Assembly: GCF_900091525.1 (NCBI RefSeq) | Contig: NZ_FMCU01000007.1 | Span: forward strand, 248,001 to 312,000 | From: Micromonospora matsumotoense | Lineage (GTDB): Bacteria; Actinomycetota; Actinomycetes; Mycobacteriales; Micromonosporaceae | Length of the DNA stretch: 64,000 nt | Reading direction: 5' to 3' | Shown: positions 1 through 9,090 of the stretch, piece after piece | Layout of the letters: every line of letters starts with the position of its first letter | How positions within the stretch are numbered: the stretch's first letter is position 1 | Made by a program: the position numbers and the translations under genes | Notes under the pieces: generated by a model | Seen by the model: the letters and a program-made list of their open reading frames with translations, nothing else | What the model was told of the DNA's origin: nothing | The model's database searches: none

Positions 1-1364
1 CCGACCTGGGTACGCCGGCCGACTTCCGCGCCTTCGTCGCCGCCGCCGCCGAACAGGGCCTGGAAGTGGCGCTGGACCTGGCGTTGCAGTGCGCCCCCGA
101 CCACCCGTGGGTCACCGAGCACCCGGAGTGGTTCACCACCCGCGCCGACGGCAGCATCGCGTACGCGGAGAACCCGCCCAAGAAATACCAGGACATCTAC
201 CCGGTCAACTTCGACAACGACCCCGACGGCATCCGGGCCGAGGTGCTGCGGGTGGTGCGGCACTGGATCGGCGAGGGCATCCGGATCTTCCGGGTGGACA
301 ACCCGCACACCAAGCCGTTCGACTTCTGGCACCGGTTGATCGCCGAGGTGAAACGGACCGACCCGGACGTGCTCTTCCTGGCCGAGGCGTTCACCCGGCC
401 GGCGATCATGCACGGGCTCGGCAAGATCGGCTTCACCCAGTCGTACACCTATTTCACCTGGCGCACGACGGCCGCCGAGATGCGGGAGTACTGCGAGGAA
501 CTGGTCGCCTCGGTCGACTGGATGCGGCCCAACTTCTGGCCCAACACCCCGGACATCCTGCACGAGTCCCTGCAACACGGGGGACCGCCGATGTTCAAGA
601 TCCGGGCGGTGCTGGCCGCGCTACTCAGCCCCTCCTGGGGCATGTACGCCGGCTTCGAACTGTTCGAGCACGTCGCCCGCCCCGGCGCGGAGGAATACCT
701 CGACAACGAGAAGTACGAGCTGCGCCCCCGGGACTGGGCCGGCGCGCAGGCACACGGCCGCTCGCTGGCCCCGTTCGTCGCCACCCTCAACCGGGTACGG
801 CGCGAGCACCCGGCCCTGCACCGGCTGCGCAACCTGGTCTTCCACGACATCGACAACCCGGCGCTGCTCTGCTGGTCCAAGCGCGACCCGGACACCGGCG
901 ACACGGTCATCGTGATCTGCTCGTTCGACTCGCACACCGTGCAGTGGGGCAACACCACCCTGGACATGCCGGCGCTCGGCTTCGACTGGCACGAACGGTT
1001 CACCGTGCACGACGAGCTGACCGGGGCCAGCTACGAGTGGGGCCAGCGCAACGCGATCCGGCTCGACCCGTACCTGCAACCCGCGCACGTGCTGACGGTC
1101 CGCCGCCCGCCGACACCACCCACCACGATGCCGGCCGGCGCGGAGCCGGCGGAGCTGACCGTGGCGGACGTCCCCGACGAACTCTCCGGCGGCACCGCGC
1201 CGACCACCCCCGCCCCGGAGGTCGACCGGTCGCCCGGCCCCACCGCGACCCGCACCGCCGGCACCGGCCGCAAAATCAAGAACGGCCGGGCCAGGACCGG
1301 CCGGACCCCGCACGGCAGCACCCCGACCGACCCCGCCTCGAAGGACGTCAGATGGACCAGCTGA
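1..1364 (+). CDS. glgE: GlgE, alpha-1,4-glucan:maltose-1-phosphate maltosyltransferase (3' part only)
   Basis: Partial gene: the reading frame is already open at base 3 and the start lies before the window. GlgE is a GH13 enzyme that extends alpha-1,4-glucan with maltose-1-phosphate in the cytoplasm. The retained part shows the GH13 nucleophile context IFRVDNPHTKP, an acid/base context LFLAEAF, and the closing segment ending in LDPYLQPAHVLTVRRPP. After that comes a Pro/Thr/Ala/Arg-rich tail of about 85 residues that looks disordered and is not part of the catalytic fold. The stop overlaps the start of glgB by 13 bases, so the two are translationally coupled. Identity is secure; the tail's function is unknown. 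Confidence 0.93.
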   Translation, partial: DLGTPADFRAFVAAAAEQGLEVALDLALQCAPDHPWVTEHPEWFTTRADGSIAYAENPPKKYQDIYPVNFDNDPDGIRAEVLRVVRHWIGEGIRIFRVDNPHTKPFDFWHRLIAEVKRTDPDVLFLAEAFTRPAIMHGLGKIGFTQSYTYFTWRTTAAEMREYCEELVASVDWMRPNFWPNTPDILHESLQHGGPPMFKIRAVLAALLSPSWGMYAGFELFEHVARPGAEEYLDNEKYELRPRDWAGAQAHGRSLAPFVATLNRVRREHPALHRLRNLVFHDIDNPALLCWSKRDPDTGDTVIVICSFDSHTVQWGNTTLDMPALGFDWHERFTVHDELTGASYEWGQRNAIRLDPYLQPAHVLTVRRPPTPPTTMPAGAEPAELTVADVPDELSGGTAPTTPAPEVDRSPGPTATRTAGTGRKIKNGRARTGRTPHGSTPTDPASKDVRWTS

Positions 1365-3454
1365 TCGCCGGCGCGACGCACGACCCGCACGCCCTGCTCG
1401 GCGCACACCCCGCCGACGGGTGGACCACGATCCGCACCATGCGGCGGGGTGCCGGTGACGTGGCGCTGCTGGTCGGCGACGACCGGCACCCGATGAAGCG
1501 GGTGCACGACGTCGGCGTCTTCGAGGCCCGCGTCGAGGGCAGCGTGCTCGACTACCGGGTCGAGGTCGACGGCGGGGTCACCGACGACCCGTACCGTCAC
1601 CCGCCGACCCTGGGCGAGCTGGACCTGCACCTGATCGGCGAGGGCCGGCACGAACGGCTCTGGGAGGCGCTCGGCGCGCGGGTCCGCGACGGCGGCGTCG
1701 CCTTCTCGGTGTGGGCCCCGAACGCCCGTGGGGTACGGGTGATCGGCGACTTCACCGGCTGGGGCGCCGACGACGGCTGGCCGATGCGCTGCCTCGGCTC
1801 CAGCGGCGTCTGGGAGATCTTCGTGCCCGGCGCGCAGGAAGGTGCCCGGTACAAGTACCGCGTCCTCGGCGCCGACGGGCAGTGGCGGGACAAGGCCGAC
1901 CCGATGGCCGCCTACGCCGAGGTGCCGCCGGCCACCGCCTCGGTGGTGCACCGGTCCCGCTACGAGTGGTCCGACGCACTCTGGCTGGAGCGCCGGGCCC
2001 GCCGGCAGCCGCACCGGGAACCGATGAGCGTGTACGAGGTGCACCTCGGCTCGTGGCGGCCCGGCCTCAGCTACCGGGAGCTGGCCGAGCAGCTCACCGC
2101 GTACGTCACCGAGATGGGCTTCACGCACGTGGAGTTCCTGCCGGTGATGGAGCACCCGTTCGGCGGTTCCTGGGGCTACCAGGTCACCGGTTACTTCGCG
2201 CCGACCTCCCGGTTCGGCGACCCGGACGACTTCCGGCACCTGGTGGACCGGCTGCACGCCGCCGGCATCGGGGTCCTGCTGGACTGGGTGCCCGCGCACT
2301 TCCCCAAGGACGAGTGGGCGCTGGCCCGCTTCGACGGCACCCCGCTCTACGAGCACCCCGACCCGCGCCGCGGCGAGCACCCCGACTGGGGCACGTACGT
2401 CTTCGACTTCGGTCGCCGCGAGGTGCGCAACTTCCTGGTCGCCAACGCGCTCTACTGGTGCGACGAGTTCCACATCGACGGCCTGCGGGTGGACGCGGTC
2501 GCCTCGATGCTCTACCTGGACTACTCCCGCCCCGAGGGGCAGTGGCTGCCCAACCAGCACGGCGGCCGGGAGAACCTGGAGGCGATCGCCTTCATGCAGG
2601 AGGTCAACGCCACCGTCTACAAGCACCACGCCGGGGTGGTGCTGATCGCCGAGGAGTCCACCGCCTGGCCCGGGGTGACCCGACCCACCAGCGACGGCGG
2701 GCTCGGCTTCGGCTTCAAGTGGAACATGGGCTGGATGCACGACACCCTGCTCTACACCGCGAAGGACCCGATCTACCGGCAGCACCACCACCATCAGCTC
2801 ACCTTCTCCCTGGCGTACGCCTGGAGCGAGAACTACGTGCTGCCGATCAGCCACGACGAGGTGGTGCACGGCAAGGGTTCGCTGGTCGCCAAGATGCCCG
2901 GCGACACCTGGCAGCGGCTGGCCAACGTACGGGCGCTGCTGGCGTACATGTGGGCGCACCCGGGCAAGCAACTGCTCTTCATGGGCTGCGAGCTGGGCGA
3001 CGACCGGGAGTGGAGCGAGGAACGCGGCCTCGACTGGTATCTCCTGCACGATCCGGCACGGGCCGGGGTACAGCGGCTGGTCGCCGACCTCAACGCCGCC
3101 TACCGGGACACCCCGGCGCTGTGGGCGCAGGACACCGACCCGGCCGGGTTCCGCTGGATCGCCGGGGACGACGTCGCCAACAACGCGGTCTCCTTCGTCC
3201 GGATCGCCCCGGACGGCGCGACCCTGGTCTGCGTGGCGAACTTCTCCGCGAGCCCGCTGGAGGACTACCGGGTCGGCCTGCCGGCCGGCGGCACCTGGAC
3301 CGAGGTGATCAACACCGACGCCCAGCACTACGGCGGCTCCGGCGTGGGCAACCTCGGCGCGGTGCACGCCCAGGACGTCCCCTGGCACGGCCTGCCCGCC
3401 TCGGTGGCGCTGCGGGTCCCCCCGCTCGGCGTGCTCTGGCTCCGCCGCGACTGA
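1352..3454 (+). CDS. glgB: GlgB, 1,4-alpha-glucan branching enzyme
   Basis: 700-residue GH13 enzyme that creates alpha-1,6 branches in glycogen or capsular glucan. An N-terminal CBM48-like region (to about residue 200, 'VWAPNARGVRVIGDFTGW') is followed by the catalytic barrel with VEFLPVMEHPFGGSWGYQVT, the nucleophile Asp in HIDGLRVDAVASMLYLDY, the acid Glu in LIAEESTAWPGV and the ISHDEVVHGKGSL motif. Length is normal. The ATG at 1352 has GAAGGA 8 bases upstream and lies inside the end of glgE. With GlgE next to it this is the end of the usual actinobacterial GlgE-GlgB glucan pathway. Confidence 0.96.
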   Translation: MDQLIAGATHDPHALLGAHPADGWTTIRTMRRGAGDVALLVGDDRHPMKRVHDVGVFEARVEGSVLDYRVEVDGGVTDDPYRHPPTLGELDLHLIGEGRHERLWEALGARVRDGGVAFSVWAPNARGVRVIGDFTGWGADDGWPMRCLGSSGVWEIFVPGAQEGARYKYRVLGADGQWRDKADPMAAYAEVPPATASVVHRSRYEWSDALWLERRARRQPHREPMSVYEVHLGSWRPGLSYRELAEQLTAYVTEMGFTHVEFLPVMEHPFGGSWGYQVTGYFAPTSRFGDPDDFRHLVDRLHAAGIGVLLDWVPAHFPKDEWALARFDGTPLYEHPDPRRGEHPDWGTYVFDFGRREVRNFLVANALYWCDEFHIDGLRVDAVASMLYLDYSRPEGQWLPNQHGGRENLEAIAFMQEVNATVYKHHAGVVLIAEESTAWPGVTRPTSDGGLGFGFKWNMGWMHDTLLYTAKDPIYRQHHHHQLTFSLAYAWSENYVLPISHDEVVHGKGSLVAKMPGDTWQRLANVRALLAYMWAHPGKQLLFMGCELGDDREWSEERGLDWYLLHDPARAGVQRLVADLNAAYRDTPALWAQDTDPAGFRWIAGDDVANNAVSFVRIAPDGATLVCVANFSASPLEDYRVGLPAGGTWTEVINTDAQHYGGSGVGNLGAVHAQDVPWHGLPASVALRVPPLGVLWLRRD

Positions 3455-3487
3455 CCCACCCGCCCGGGACGCCGGTCGGGCCGGGGA

Positions 3488-4528
3488 TCAGACCAGGCCG
3501 GCGTCGCGGAGCAGCTTCCACAGGCCGGCGCCGTCGGGGGCGGAGAGCCACTTCTGCCCCACCGGCCCCGCCGACGACGGCCGGTCGTTCGGCACGGGCA
3601 GGCTACCGGCGAGCACCGACTGGGTCGGGGAGAGCCGGCGGATCGCCACCCCGGCGACGTTCTCCGGGTGGGCGACGGCGAACTCCCGGTAGATCTCCTG
3701 GTCGTGCTGCCCGTCGTCGCCGATCAGCAGCCAGCGCACGTCGGGGAACTCGGTGGCCAGCCGGGCCAGGGTGGCCCGCTTGTGTTCCCGGCCGCTGCGG
3801 AACCAGCGGTCGGCCGTCGGCCCCCAGTCGGTGAGCAGCAGCGGGCCGGCCGGATAGAGGTGCCGGGACAGGAACCGGGTCAGCGTCGGCGCGACGTTCC
3901 ACGCGCCGGTGGACAGGTAGAACACCGGGCTGCCCGGGTGGGCGGTGACCAGGCGTTCATAGAGCACCGCCATGCCCGGCACCGCCGTGCGGGCGTGCTC
4001 GTCGAGGACGAAGGTGTTCCACGCGGCCAGCATGGGTCGGGGCAGCGCGGTGACCATGACCGTGTCGTCGATGTCGGAAAGGATGCCGAGGCGCACCTCC
4101 GGGTCGATCACCCGCACCAGCGCCTCGACCGGTTCGGCGTCGGCGACCCGCAGCCGCACCGAGGCCCAGCCGGGGTTGAAGTCGGCCTTGACCACGGTGT
4201 CGACGAAGCCGCTGCGGTCGGCGCGGGCGGTGTGTACGCCGTCGCCGGCCTCGATGGTGACCTCGACGTGCTTGGCGGGCAGGGTGGTGAAGCTGCGCCA
4301 GCCGCGTACCTTCTCCAGCCGGCCCTGCCGCCGGTCGGGGCGGCTGAGCAGCACCCGGCACAGCACCCGGGCCCAACCGGGGGCGCCGTAACCGGCGTAC
4401 GCGACGATGTTGGGTTGCCAGCCGGTGCGGCGCAGCCGGCGCTCCACCAACTGGTGCAGGGCGTCCTCGATCCGCGCGGCCCGGTGCAGGGTGGGTACGG
4501 CCAGCTGGCTCGCGGTGGTGGAGGGCAC
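3488..4528 (-). CDS. App1/DUF2183-type phosphatase domain protein
   Basis: 346-residue protein. A beta-rich region (residues 70-145) is followed by an HAD-like domain with the catalytic motif DIDDT at 152-156 (context LGILSDIDDTVM) and LLIGDDGQHDQEIY further on. Both features are typical of the App1 phosphatidate phosphatase / DUF2183 family. The GTG at 4528 is preceded by AGGG 7 bases upstream; the frame upstream of it is open but lacks protein-like sequence. The gene is convergent with glgB (33 bp apart). Family assignment is good; the physiological substrate is unknown, and phosphatidate is only the best-studied one in yeast. Confidence 0.82.
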   Translation of the reverse strand: MPSTTASQLAVPTLHRAARIEDALHQLVERRLRRTGWQPNIVAYAGYGAPGWARVLCRVLLSRPDRRQGRLEKVRGWRSFTTLPAKHVEVTIEAGDGVHTARADRSGFVDTVVKADFNPGWASVRLRVADAEPVEALVRVIDPEVRLGILSDIDDTVMVTALPRPMLAAWNTFVLDEHARTAVPGMAVLYERLVTAHPGSPVFYLSTGAWNVAPTLTRFLSRHLYPAGPLLLTDWGPTADRWFRSGREHKRATLARLATEFPDVRWLLIGDDGQHDQEIYREFAVAHPENVAGVAIRRLSPTQSVLAGSLPVPNDRPSSAGPVGQKWLSAPDGAGLWKLLRDAGLV

Positions 4529-4804
4529 GCTGCAACCCTGCCACAGGAGTCCGGCAGCGGCCAGGCGAGCGACCAGGAGCACCGCGGGTCGAGCGCCCCA
4601 GGTGAGCGGCGGCGCACACGGCAGACGGCCGACGCCCCGGACCGGGCGGAAAACGAGCCGAGCCGGGCCGGGCGGGAGACGAGCCGGGCGGGCGCGCTGG
4701 GCGGGGCGGGCGCGGCCGGTGTCGGGGTCAGCCGCTCCGATCCGGCCCGGGAGTCCCGGACGGCGTGACACACTCCGGTCGGGACGACGACGGGGGCGTT
4801 GGTC

Positions 4805-6427
4805 GTGTCGACACGTGTACCGCCCGACCGCGCGCGGCTGGACCGTCCCGCGCTGGTCGCGCTGCTGCTCGGGCTGGCCGGGGTGGGCTACCGGCTGGTC
4901 CTGACCCTGCTGACGGTGCCCGCCGCGAACAGCGACGAGGCGACCTTCGGGCTGGCCGCGATGCACATCGCCGCCGGCCGGGAGCACCCCGTCTTCCTGT
5001 ACGGGCAGCACTACATGGGCATGGTCGAGTCCTACCTGGCCGCCCCGCTGGTGGCGCTGGCCGGACCGGGTTGGCCGGTGCTGCGGTTGCCGCTGGTCGC
5101 GTTGTACGCGCTCTTCCTCTGGTTGTCGTACCGGCTGAGCCGGCGGCTCTACCGGCCGTGGTTCGCCACCTTCACCGTCGGGCTGCTGGCGCTCGGCACC
5201 GAACGGGTGGTCCGCGACCAGCTCACCGTCGTCGGCGGGCGACCCGAGGGAAAACCGATGGTGCTGGCGATCCTGTTGATCGCGGTGGGGCTGGCGCAGC
5301 GGCGGGGCCGGTGGCGGCGGCCCGGGTGGCGGCGGGCGGCGGCGGGGCTGGCGGGGTGGTGCGCCGGGGCGGCGCTCTGGTCCGACTGGCTGCTCGCCCC
5401 CTACCTGGCGGTCGCCTGCCTGCTGCTGCTCTATGCCGCCCGCCGGGAGCTGCGGGGCTGGCCGGGGCTGCTACTGGTGGCGGGATTCGCGGTCGGGGTG
5501 GCCCCGCTGGTCTGGGACAACCTGGTCGCACCGCCGGGCGCGGACTCGTGGTCGGTGCTGCGCCAGCTCAGCGCCGGCACCGGGCCGACGCCGCCGCTGG
5601 TCGACCGGGTGCGCGGGGGCCTGCTGACGGGGGTACCGCTGGCCACCGGCCTCTGCCCGGTCACCGGTTGCGCCCGTCGGCAGGAGTGGTTCGGGGTGCT
5701 CTACCCGGCGCTGCTGGTCGCCGCCGCCGGGCTCGCCCTGGTCGGCTACCGCCGGACCGCGGGCCGGCCGACCGCCGCGCGGGTCCGGCCCGTCGCCCAG
5801 CTCGCCCTGCTCGCCGGTGCCGCCCTGACCCTGTTGTCGTACGTCCGCAGCCCGCCCGCCGCGACCGACCCGCTGGCCAACGCCCGCTACCTGGCGGTGT
5901 TGCAGATCTCCCTGCCGGCGGTGCTCTGGCCGCTCTGGCTGGCGGCGGTGGCCTGCTGGCGGGGCACCGTCGGGATGGTCGGCCGGCTGGTCGGGGCGGG
6001 TGCCACGGCGGTGCTGGCCGGGTTGACCGCCACCGCCCTGGTGGCGACCGGGCTGTTCCTGACGGCGCTGGACGCGCCCCGGGCCGACCAGCGGCGGGCC
6101 CGGGAGTTGGCCGACGCGGTACGTCGTACCGGGCTGCGGGAGGTCTACGGCGACTACTGGACCTGCAACCGGTTGATCTTCGACACCGGTGAACGGGTGG
6201 TCTGCGCGGTGCTCGACGGGCAGCTCACCCCGGGGCAGAACCGGTACCGGCCGTACTGGCGGCAGGTGGAGCGGGCGGAGCGGCCCGGGTACGTGCTGCC
6301 GGTCGACTCCCCGGCGGAACGCCGGCTGCGGGGGCTGCTCGGTGACCGGGCCGACCCCGCCCGGCTGGTCGAGGTCGCCGGATACCGGGTGTACCACCCG
6401 GCGAGCGCCGTCCGGCCGTGGCGCTGA
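4805..6427 (+). CDS. Polytopic GT-C/GT39-like membrane glycosyltransferase
   Basis: About 540 residues with roughly ten hydrophobic helices. An acidic loop after the first helix (NSDEATFGLAAMHIAAGRE) and an aromatic GQHYMG segment resemble the first extracytoplasmic loop of GT39-type, polyprenyl-phosphate-dependent glycosyltransferases. The C-terminal 120 residues form a soluble domain (ELADAVRRTGLREVYGDYWT). The start could be TTG 4799 or GTG 4805; the latter has GGGGGCG 7 bases upstream. It stands alone, divergent from the App1 gene. Donor and acceptor cannot be read from sequence. Confidence 0.72.
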   Translation: MSTRVPPDRARLDRPALVALLLGLAGVGYRLVLTLLTVPAANSDEATFGLAAMHIAAGREHPVFLYGQHYMGMVESYLAAPLVALAGPGWPVLRLPLVALYALFLWLSYRLSRRLYRPWFATFTVGLLALGTERVVRDQLTVVGGRPEGKPMVLAILLIAVGLAQRRGRWRRPGWRRAAAGLAGWCAGAALWSDWLLAPYLAVACLLLLYAARRELRGWPGLLLVAGFAVGVAPLVWDNLVAPPGADSWSVLRQLSAGTGPTPPLVDRVRGGLLTGVPLATGLCPVTGCARRQEWFGVLYPALLVAAAGLALVGYRRTAGRPTAARVRPVAQLALLAGAALTLLSYVRSPPAATDPLANARYLAVLQISLPAVLWPLWLAAVACWRGTVGMVGRLVGAGATAVLAGLTATALVATGLFLTALDAPRADQRRARELADAVRRTGLREVYGDYWTCNRLIFDTGERVVCAVLDGQLTPGQNRYRPYWRQVERAERPGYVLPVDSPAERRLRGLLGDRADPARLVEVAGYRVYHPASAVRPWR

Positions 6428-6449
6428 CCTCGGCCCGTACGCTTTCCGG

Positions 6450-7256
6450 GTGCTCATCCTGCTGCCGCCCTCCGAGGGCAAGGCCGACGCCGGCACCGGT
6501 CGTCGGCTCGACCTGTCCCGGCTCTCCCTGCCCGAGCTGACCCCGGCCCGCGAGGAGGTGCTGACCGCCCTGATGGCGCTCGGTGCCGCCGGCCGGTCGG
6601 ACGGGCCCGGTGCCGCAGACGCCGCCCTGGCCGCCCTCGGGTTGACCACCGGTCAGCGGGGCGAACTGGCCCGCAACGCCCGGCTGGACCGGGCCGCCAC
6701 CGCACCGGCCGGGCAGGTCTACACCGGGGTGCTCTACGAGGCGCTCGGTCTGGCCACCCTGCCGCCCGGGGCGCTGCGGGCGGCCCGCCGCTCGGTGCTG
6801 GTCAGCTCGGGGCTGTGGGGCGCGGTACGCCTCACCGACCGGATCCCGCCGTACCGGTGCCCGATCGGGGCGCGGTTGCCGGGGGTGGGGGCGCTGTCGG
6901 CGTACTGGCGGCGGGTGTTGTCACCGGTGCTGACGGCGGCGGCCGGCAGCGGCCCGGTGCTGGACCTGCGGTCCGCCGCGTACGCGGCGACCTGGCTGCC
7001 GCCGACGGAGCTGGCCGGACGGACGGTCACCGTGCGGGTGCTGCACGAACGTCGGCCGGGGGAACGCACGGTGGTGAGCCACTTCAACAAGGCGACCAAG
7101 GGTCGGCTGGTCCGCGACCTGCTGGTCGCGGGGGCCCGGCCGCGCACCGCCACCGCCCTGATCGGCGCGTTGCGTGACCTGAAGTATCCGATCGAGGAGC
7201 AGCCGGTGACGGCGGGCCGCCCCCGACAGGTCGACGTCGTGGTGACCGAACTCTAG
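6450..7256 (+). CDS. yaaA: YaaA/DUF328 family peroxide-stress protein
   Basis: 268 residues. It starts with the family hallmark LILLPPSEGK and carries LARNARLDRA, YTGVLYEAL, LVSSGLWGAV and the C-terminal TVVSHFNKATKGRLVR segment. YaaA proteins lower free intracellular iron and protect DNA during H2O2 stress in E. coli. The role in actinomycetes is inferred from the family. The GTG start at 6450 places the motif at the extreme N-terminus as in homologues. It follows the GT-C gene by 22 bp, so co-transcription is possible without an obvious functional link. Confidence 0.9.
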   Translation: MLILLPPSEGKADAGTGRRLDLSRLSLPELTPAREEVLTALMALGAAGRSDGPGAADAALAALGLTTGQRGELARNARLDRAATAPAGQVYTGVLYEALGLATLPPGALRAARRSVLVSSGLWGAVRLTDRIPPYRCPIGARLPGVGALSAYWRRVLSPVLTAAAGSGPVLDLRSAAYAATWLPPTELAGRTVTVRVLHERRPGERTVVSHFNKATKGRLVRDLLVAGARPRTATALIGALRDLKYPIEEQPVTAGRPRQVDVVVTEL

Positions 7257-7352
7257 GAACGCAAGATTTCCTCAAATCCGCTGCCGATGGCTGGAGGCGG
7301 GCGGACCGGCAGGCGACCGTAGGGGAATCCGACGTCGAGAAGGAGCGTTCCG

Positions 7353-8021
7353 ATGACCTCCGAAGCCCGCCTGCTCGACCGGCCACATCTCCTGTCGTCC
7401 CCGCCGCCGCTGGACTGGCTGACGCTGGCCGACGCGTTCGAGGTGGCCTGCCTGGTGCGGTGCACGCCGGCACCGACCGTCGCCACGCACCGCCCGGCAC
7501 CGCCACCGCACCGGGCAGTGGTGGAGTTCAACCGGGAGGATGCCGCGCTGCGGATGCGGCAACTGCTCATCCGGCTCGACGTACCGGTCGAGCACGAGGT
7601 CGCCACCGGTGGCCTGCGCCGCCGCTACCAACTGCACCGGTTGCACGTGCCGACGGCGCAGGCCCTCAGGTATGCGGCGTTACGCGAGGCGGGTTGGCGG
7701 CAGGGGCGACGGGAGCTGCTCGGGCCGGCCGTCGGTTCCTCCACCCCCCGGGCCGCCTGGCGGACCCGGCTCGCCTCGGCAGCCTGGCGCTCGGCGTTAC
7801 TGGCCGGCGGCCGGCACGTGCGCCGGCACATCCTCGGCATCCGGCTGGCCGATCGGGAACTGGCCGCCGTGCTGGTCCGGTCGGCCGCCCAACTGGAGGT
7901 GCCGGCGCTGCTGCGCCCGGGTACCGGTTGCCTGGTGGTGAGCGTCGCCGACGGCCCGGACCGACTGCGGATCATGGAACGGGCCGCGTTGGCCCCCGCC
8001 CGGTTGCCCACCCTCGCCTGA
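7353..8021 (+). CDS. WhiA-like LAGLIDADG-fold protein lacking the C-terminal HTH
   Basis: 222 residues with a strong AAGGAG site upstream of ATG 7353. Residues about 55-110 (RAVVEFNREDAALRMRQLLI then GGLRRRYQLHRL) and 130-205 (AAWRSALLAGGRHVRRHILG, then ELAAVLVRSAAQLEVPALLR, then LVVSVADGPDRLRIM) run parallel to the two degenerate LAGLIDADG repeats of the sporulation regulator WhiA. In WhiA the same order AAWRGAFL, LEVTCPGPEAALAL, RLGITAK and RVVIRDGD occurs. The helix-turn-helix that WhiA carries after this is absent, and the protein ends. Homology is by eye only. An alternative is an unrelated actinobacterial hypothetical protein. Confidence 0.5.
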   Translation: MTSEARLLDRPHLLSSPPPLDWLTLADAFEVACLVRCTPAPTVATHRPAPPPHRAVVEFNREDAALRMRQLLIRLDVPVEHEVATGGLRRRYQLHRLHVPTAQALRYAALREAGWRQGRRELLGPAVGSSTPRAAWRTRLASAAWRSALLAGGRHVRRHILGIRLADRELAAVLVRSAAQLEVPALLRPGTGCLVVSVADGPDRLRIMERAALAPARLPTLA

Positions 8022-8123
8022 GCGCGGCGGACGTCGACCGGCGTCCGCACTGACCCGGCGGTCAGGCCCCGCACCGGTCCCCTGAGCTTGCGCCGAGGGC
8101 GGTGACGGCGCAGAGTGCACCGC

Positions 8124-9086
8124 GTGAGCCGTAGCCGGACCGGGCGCGGCCGGCGGTCCGCCTCCGCCGGCGGGACGCTGCTGATGCTGCTGATCGTGGT
8201 GCTCGGCGGGCTCGGCGGCTGCCAGGACTCCCCCGACGAGCCGGTCCGGATCCGGATCGCCACCGGCAGCCCGACCGCCGTCTACCACGCCTTCGGCCAG
8301 TCGCTGGCCGCCGTCCTCAACCGCGAGTTGCCCGGCGTACGGGCCAGCGTGGTGGTGACCGCCGCCTCCGCCGAGAACGTCCGGCTGGTCGGCTCCGGCG
8401 CCGCCGAACTGGGCTTCACCCAGGCCGACGTGCTCGACACCAACCCGACCACCCCACCGAAGGTGCTCGCGGTGGCGCGCGTCTATGACGACCTGCTGCA
8501 CCTGGTCACCCCCGCCGGTGGCCCGATCCGCGATCTCGCCGACCTGCGCGGGCGGCGGGTCTCGGTGGGTGCCCCCGGCTCCGGCACCGAGATCACCACG
8601 ACCCGGCTGCTGGAGGTGGCCCGGCTCGGCGGTGACCGGGTCCGGCAGGAACATCTCGGTCTGGACGACTCGGTGGCGGCGCTGCGGGCCGGCCGCATCG
8701 ATGCCTTCTTCTTCTCCGGCGGCCTGCCGGTCCGCGGGGTGAAGGGGCTGGCCGACGCCACCTCGATCCGGCTGGTGAACCTGGGCGAGTGGACCGAGCC
8801 GCTGCGCCGCACCTACCGCGAGGTGTACGTCTCCCGGGACATCCCCCGCTCGGTGTACGGGGTGGACCCGGTCACCACGGTCGCCAACCCCAACTATCTG
8901 ATCGTCCGGGCGGACCTGCCGGAGCCCCTGGTCCGCGAGGTGACCCGGTTGTTGATGGAGCGTCGGGCGGAACTGGCCGCCGCACATCCGGCGGCCGGTC
9001 GGCTGAGCCCCCGCTCGGCGATCGCCACCACCCCGCTGCCGCTGCACCCGGGCGCGGCCGACTGGTACCGGTCCGCCAAGCCCTGA
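8124..9086 (+). CDS. TAXI-family TRAP-type solute-binding lipoprotein
   Basis: About 320 residues. A basic N-terminus, a hydrophobic stretch and a lipobox ending LGGLGGC (Cys about 35) indicate a lipoprotein on the outer face of the membrane. The mature part begins VRIRIATGSPTAVYHAFGQSL and contains ENVRLVGSGAAELGF and VGAPGSGTEITT, the signature order of TAXI receptors, which usually bind carboxylates. No TRAP permease is in the window. The gene is convergent with, and 4 bp from, a histidine kinase, an arrangement that suggests sensing rather than uptake. GTG 8115 is an alternative start. Confidence 0.88.
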   Translation: MSRSRTGRGRRSASAGGTLLMLLIVVLGGLGGCQDSPDEPVRIRIATGSPTAVYHAFGQSLAAVLNRELPGVRASVVVTAASAENVRLVGSGAAELGFTQADVLDTNPTTPPKVLAVARVYDDLLHLVTPAGGPIRDLADLRGRRVSVGAPGSGTEITTTRLLEVARLGGDRVRQEHLGLDDSVAALRAGRIDAFFFSGGLPVRGVKGLADATSIRLVNLGEWTEPLRRTYREVYVSRDIPRSVYGVDPVTTVANPNYLIVRADLPEPLVREVTRLLMERRAELAAAHPAAGRLSPRSAIATTPLPLHPGAADWYRSAKP

Positions 9087-9090
9087 CCCG

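Noticed and set aside
1031..3388. Long antisense open frame (785 codons) opposite glgB
   Set aside because: High-GC third-position shadow; its Val/Pro/Arg/Gly sequence has no motif and glgB on the plus strand is certain.
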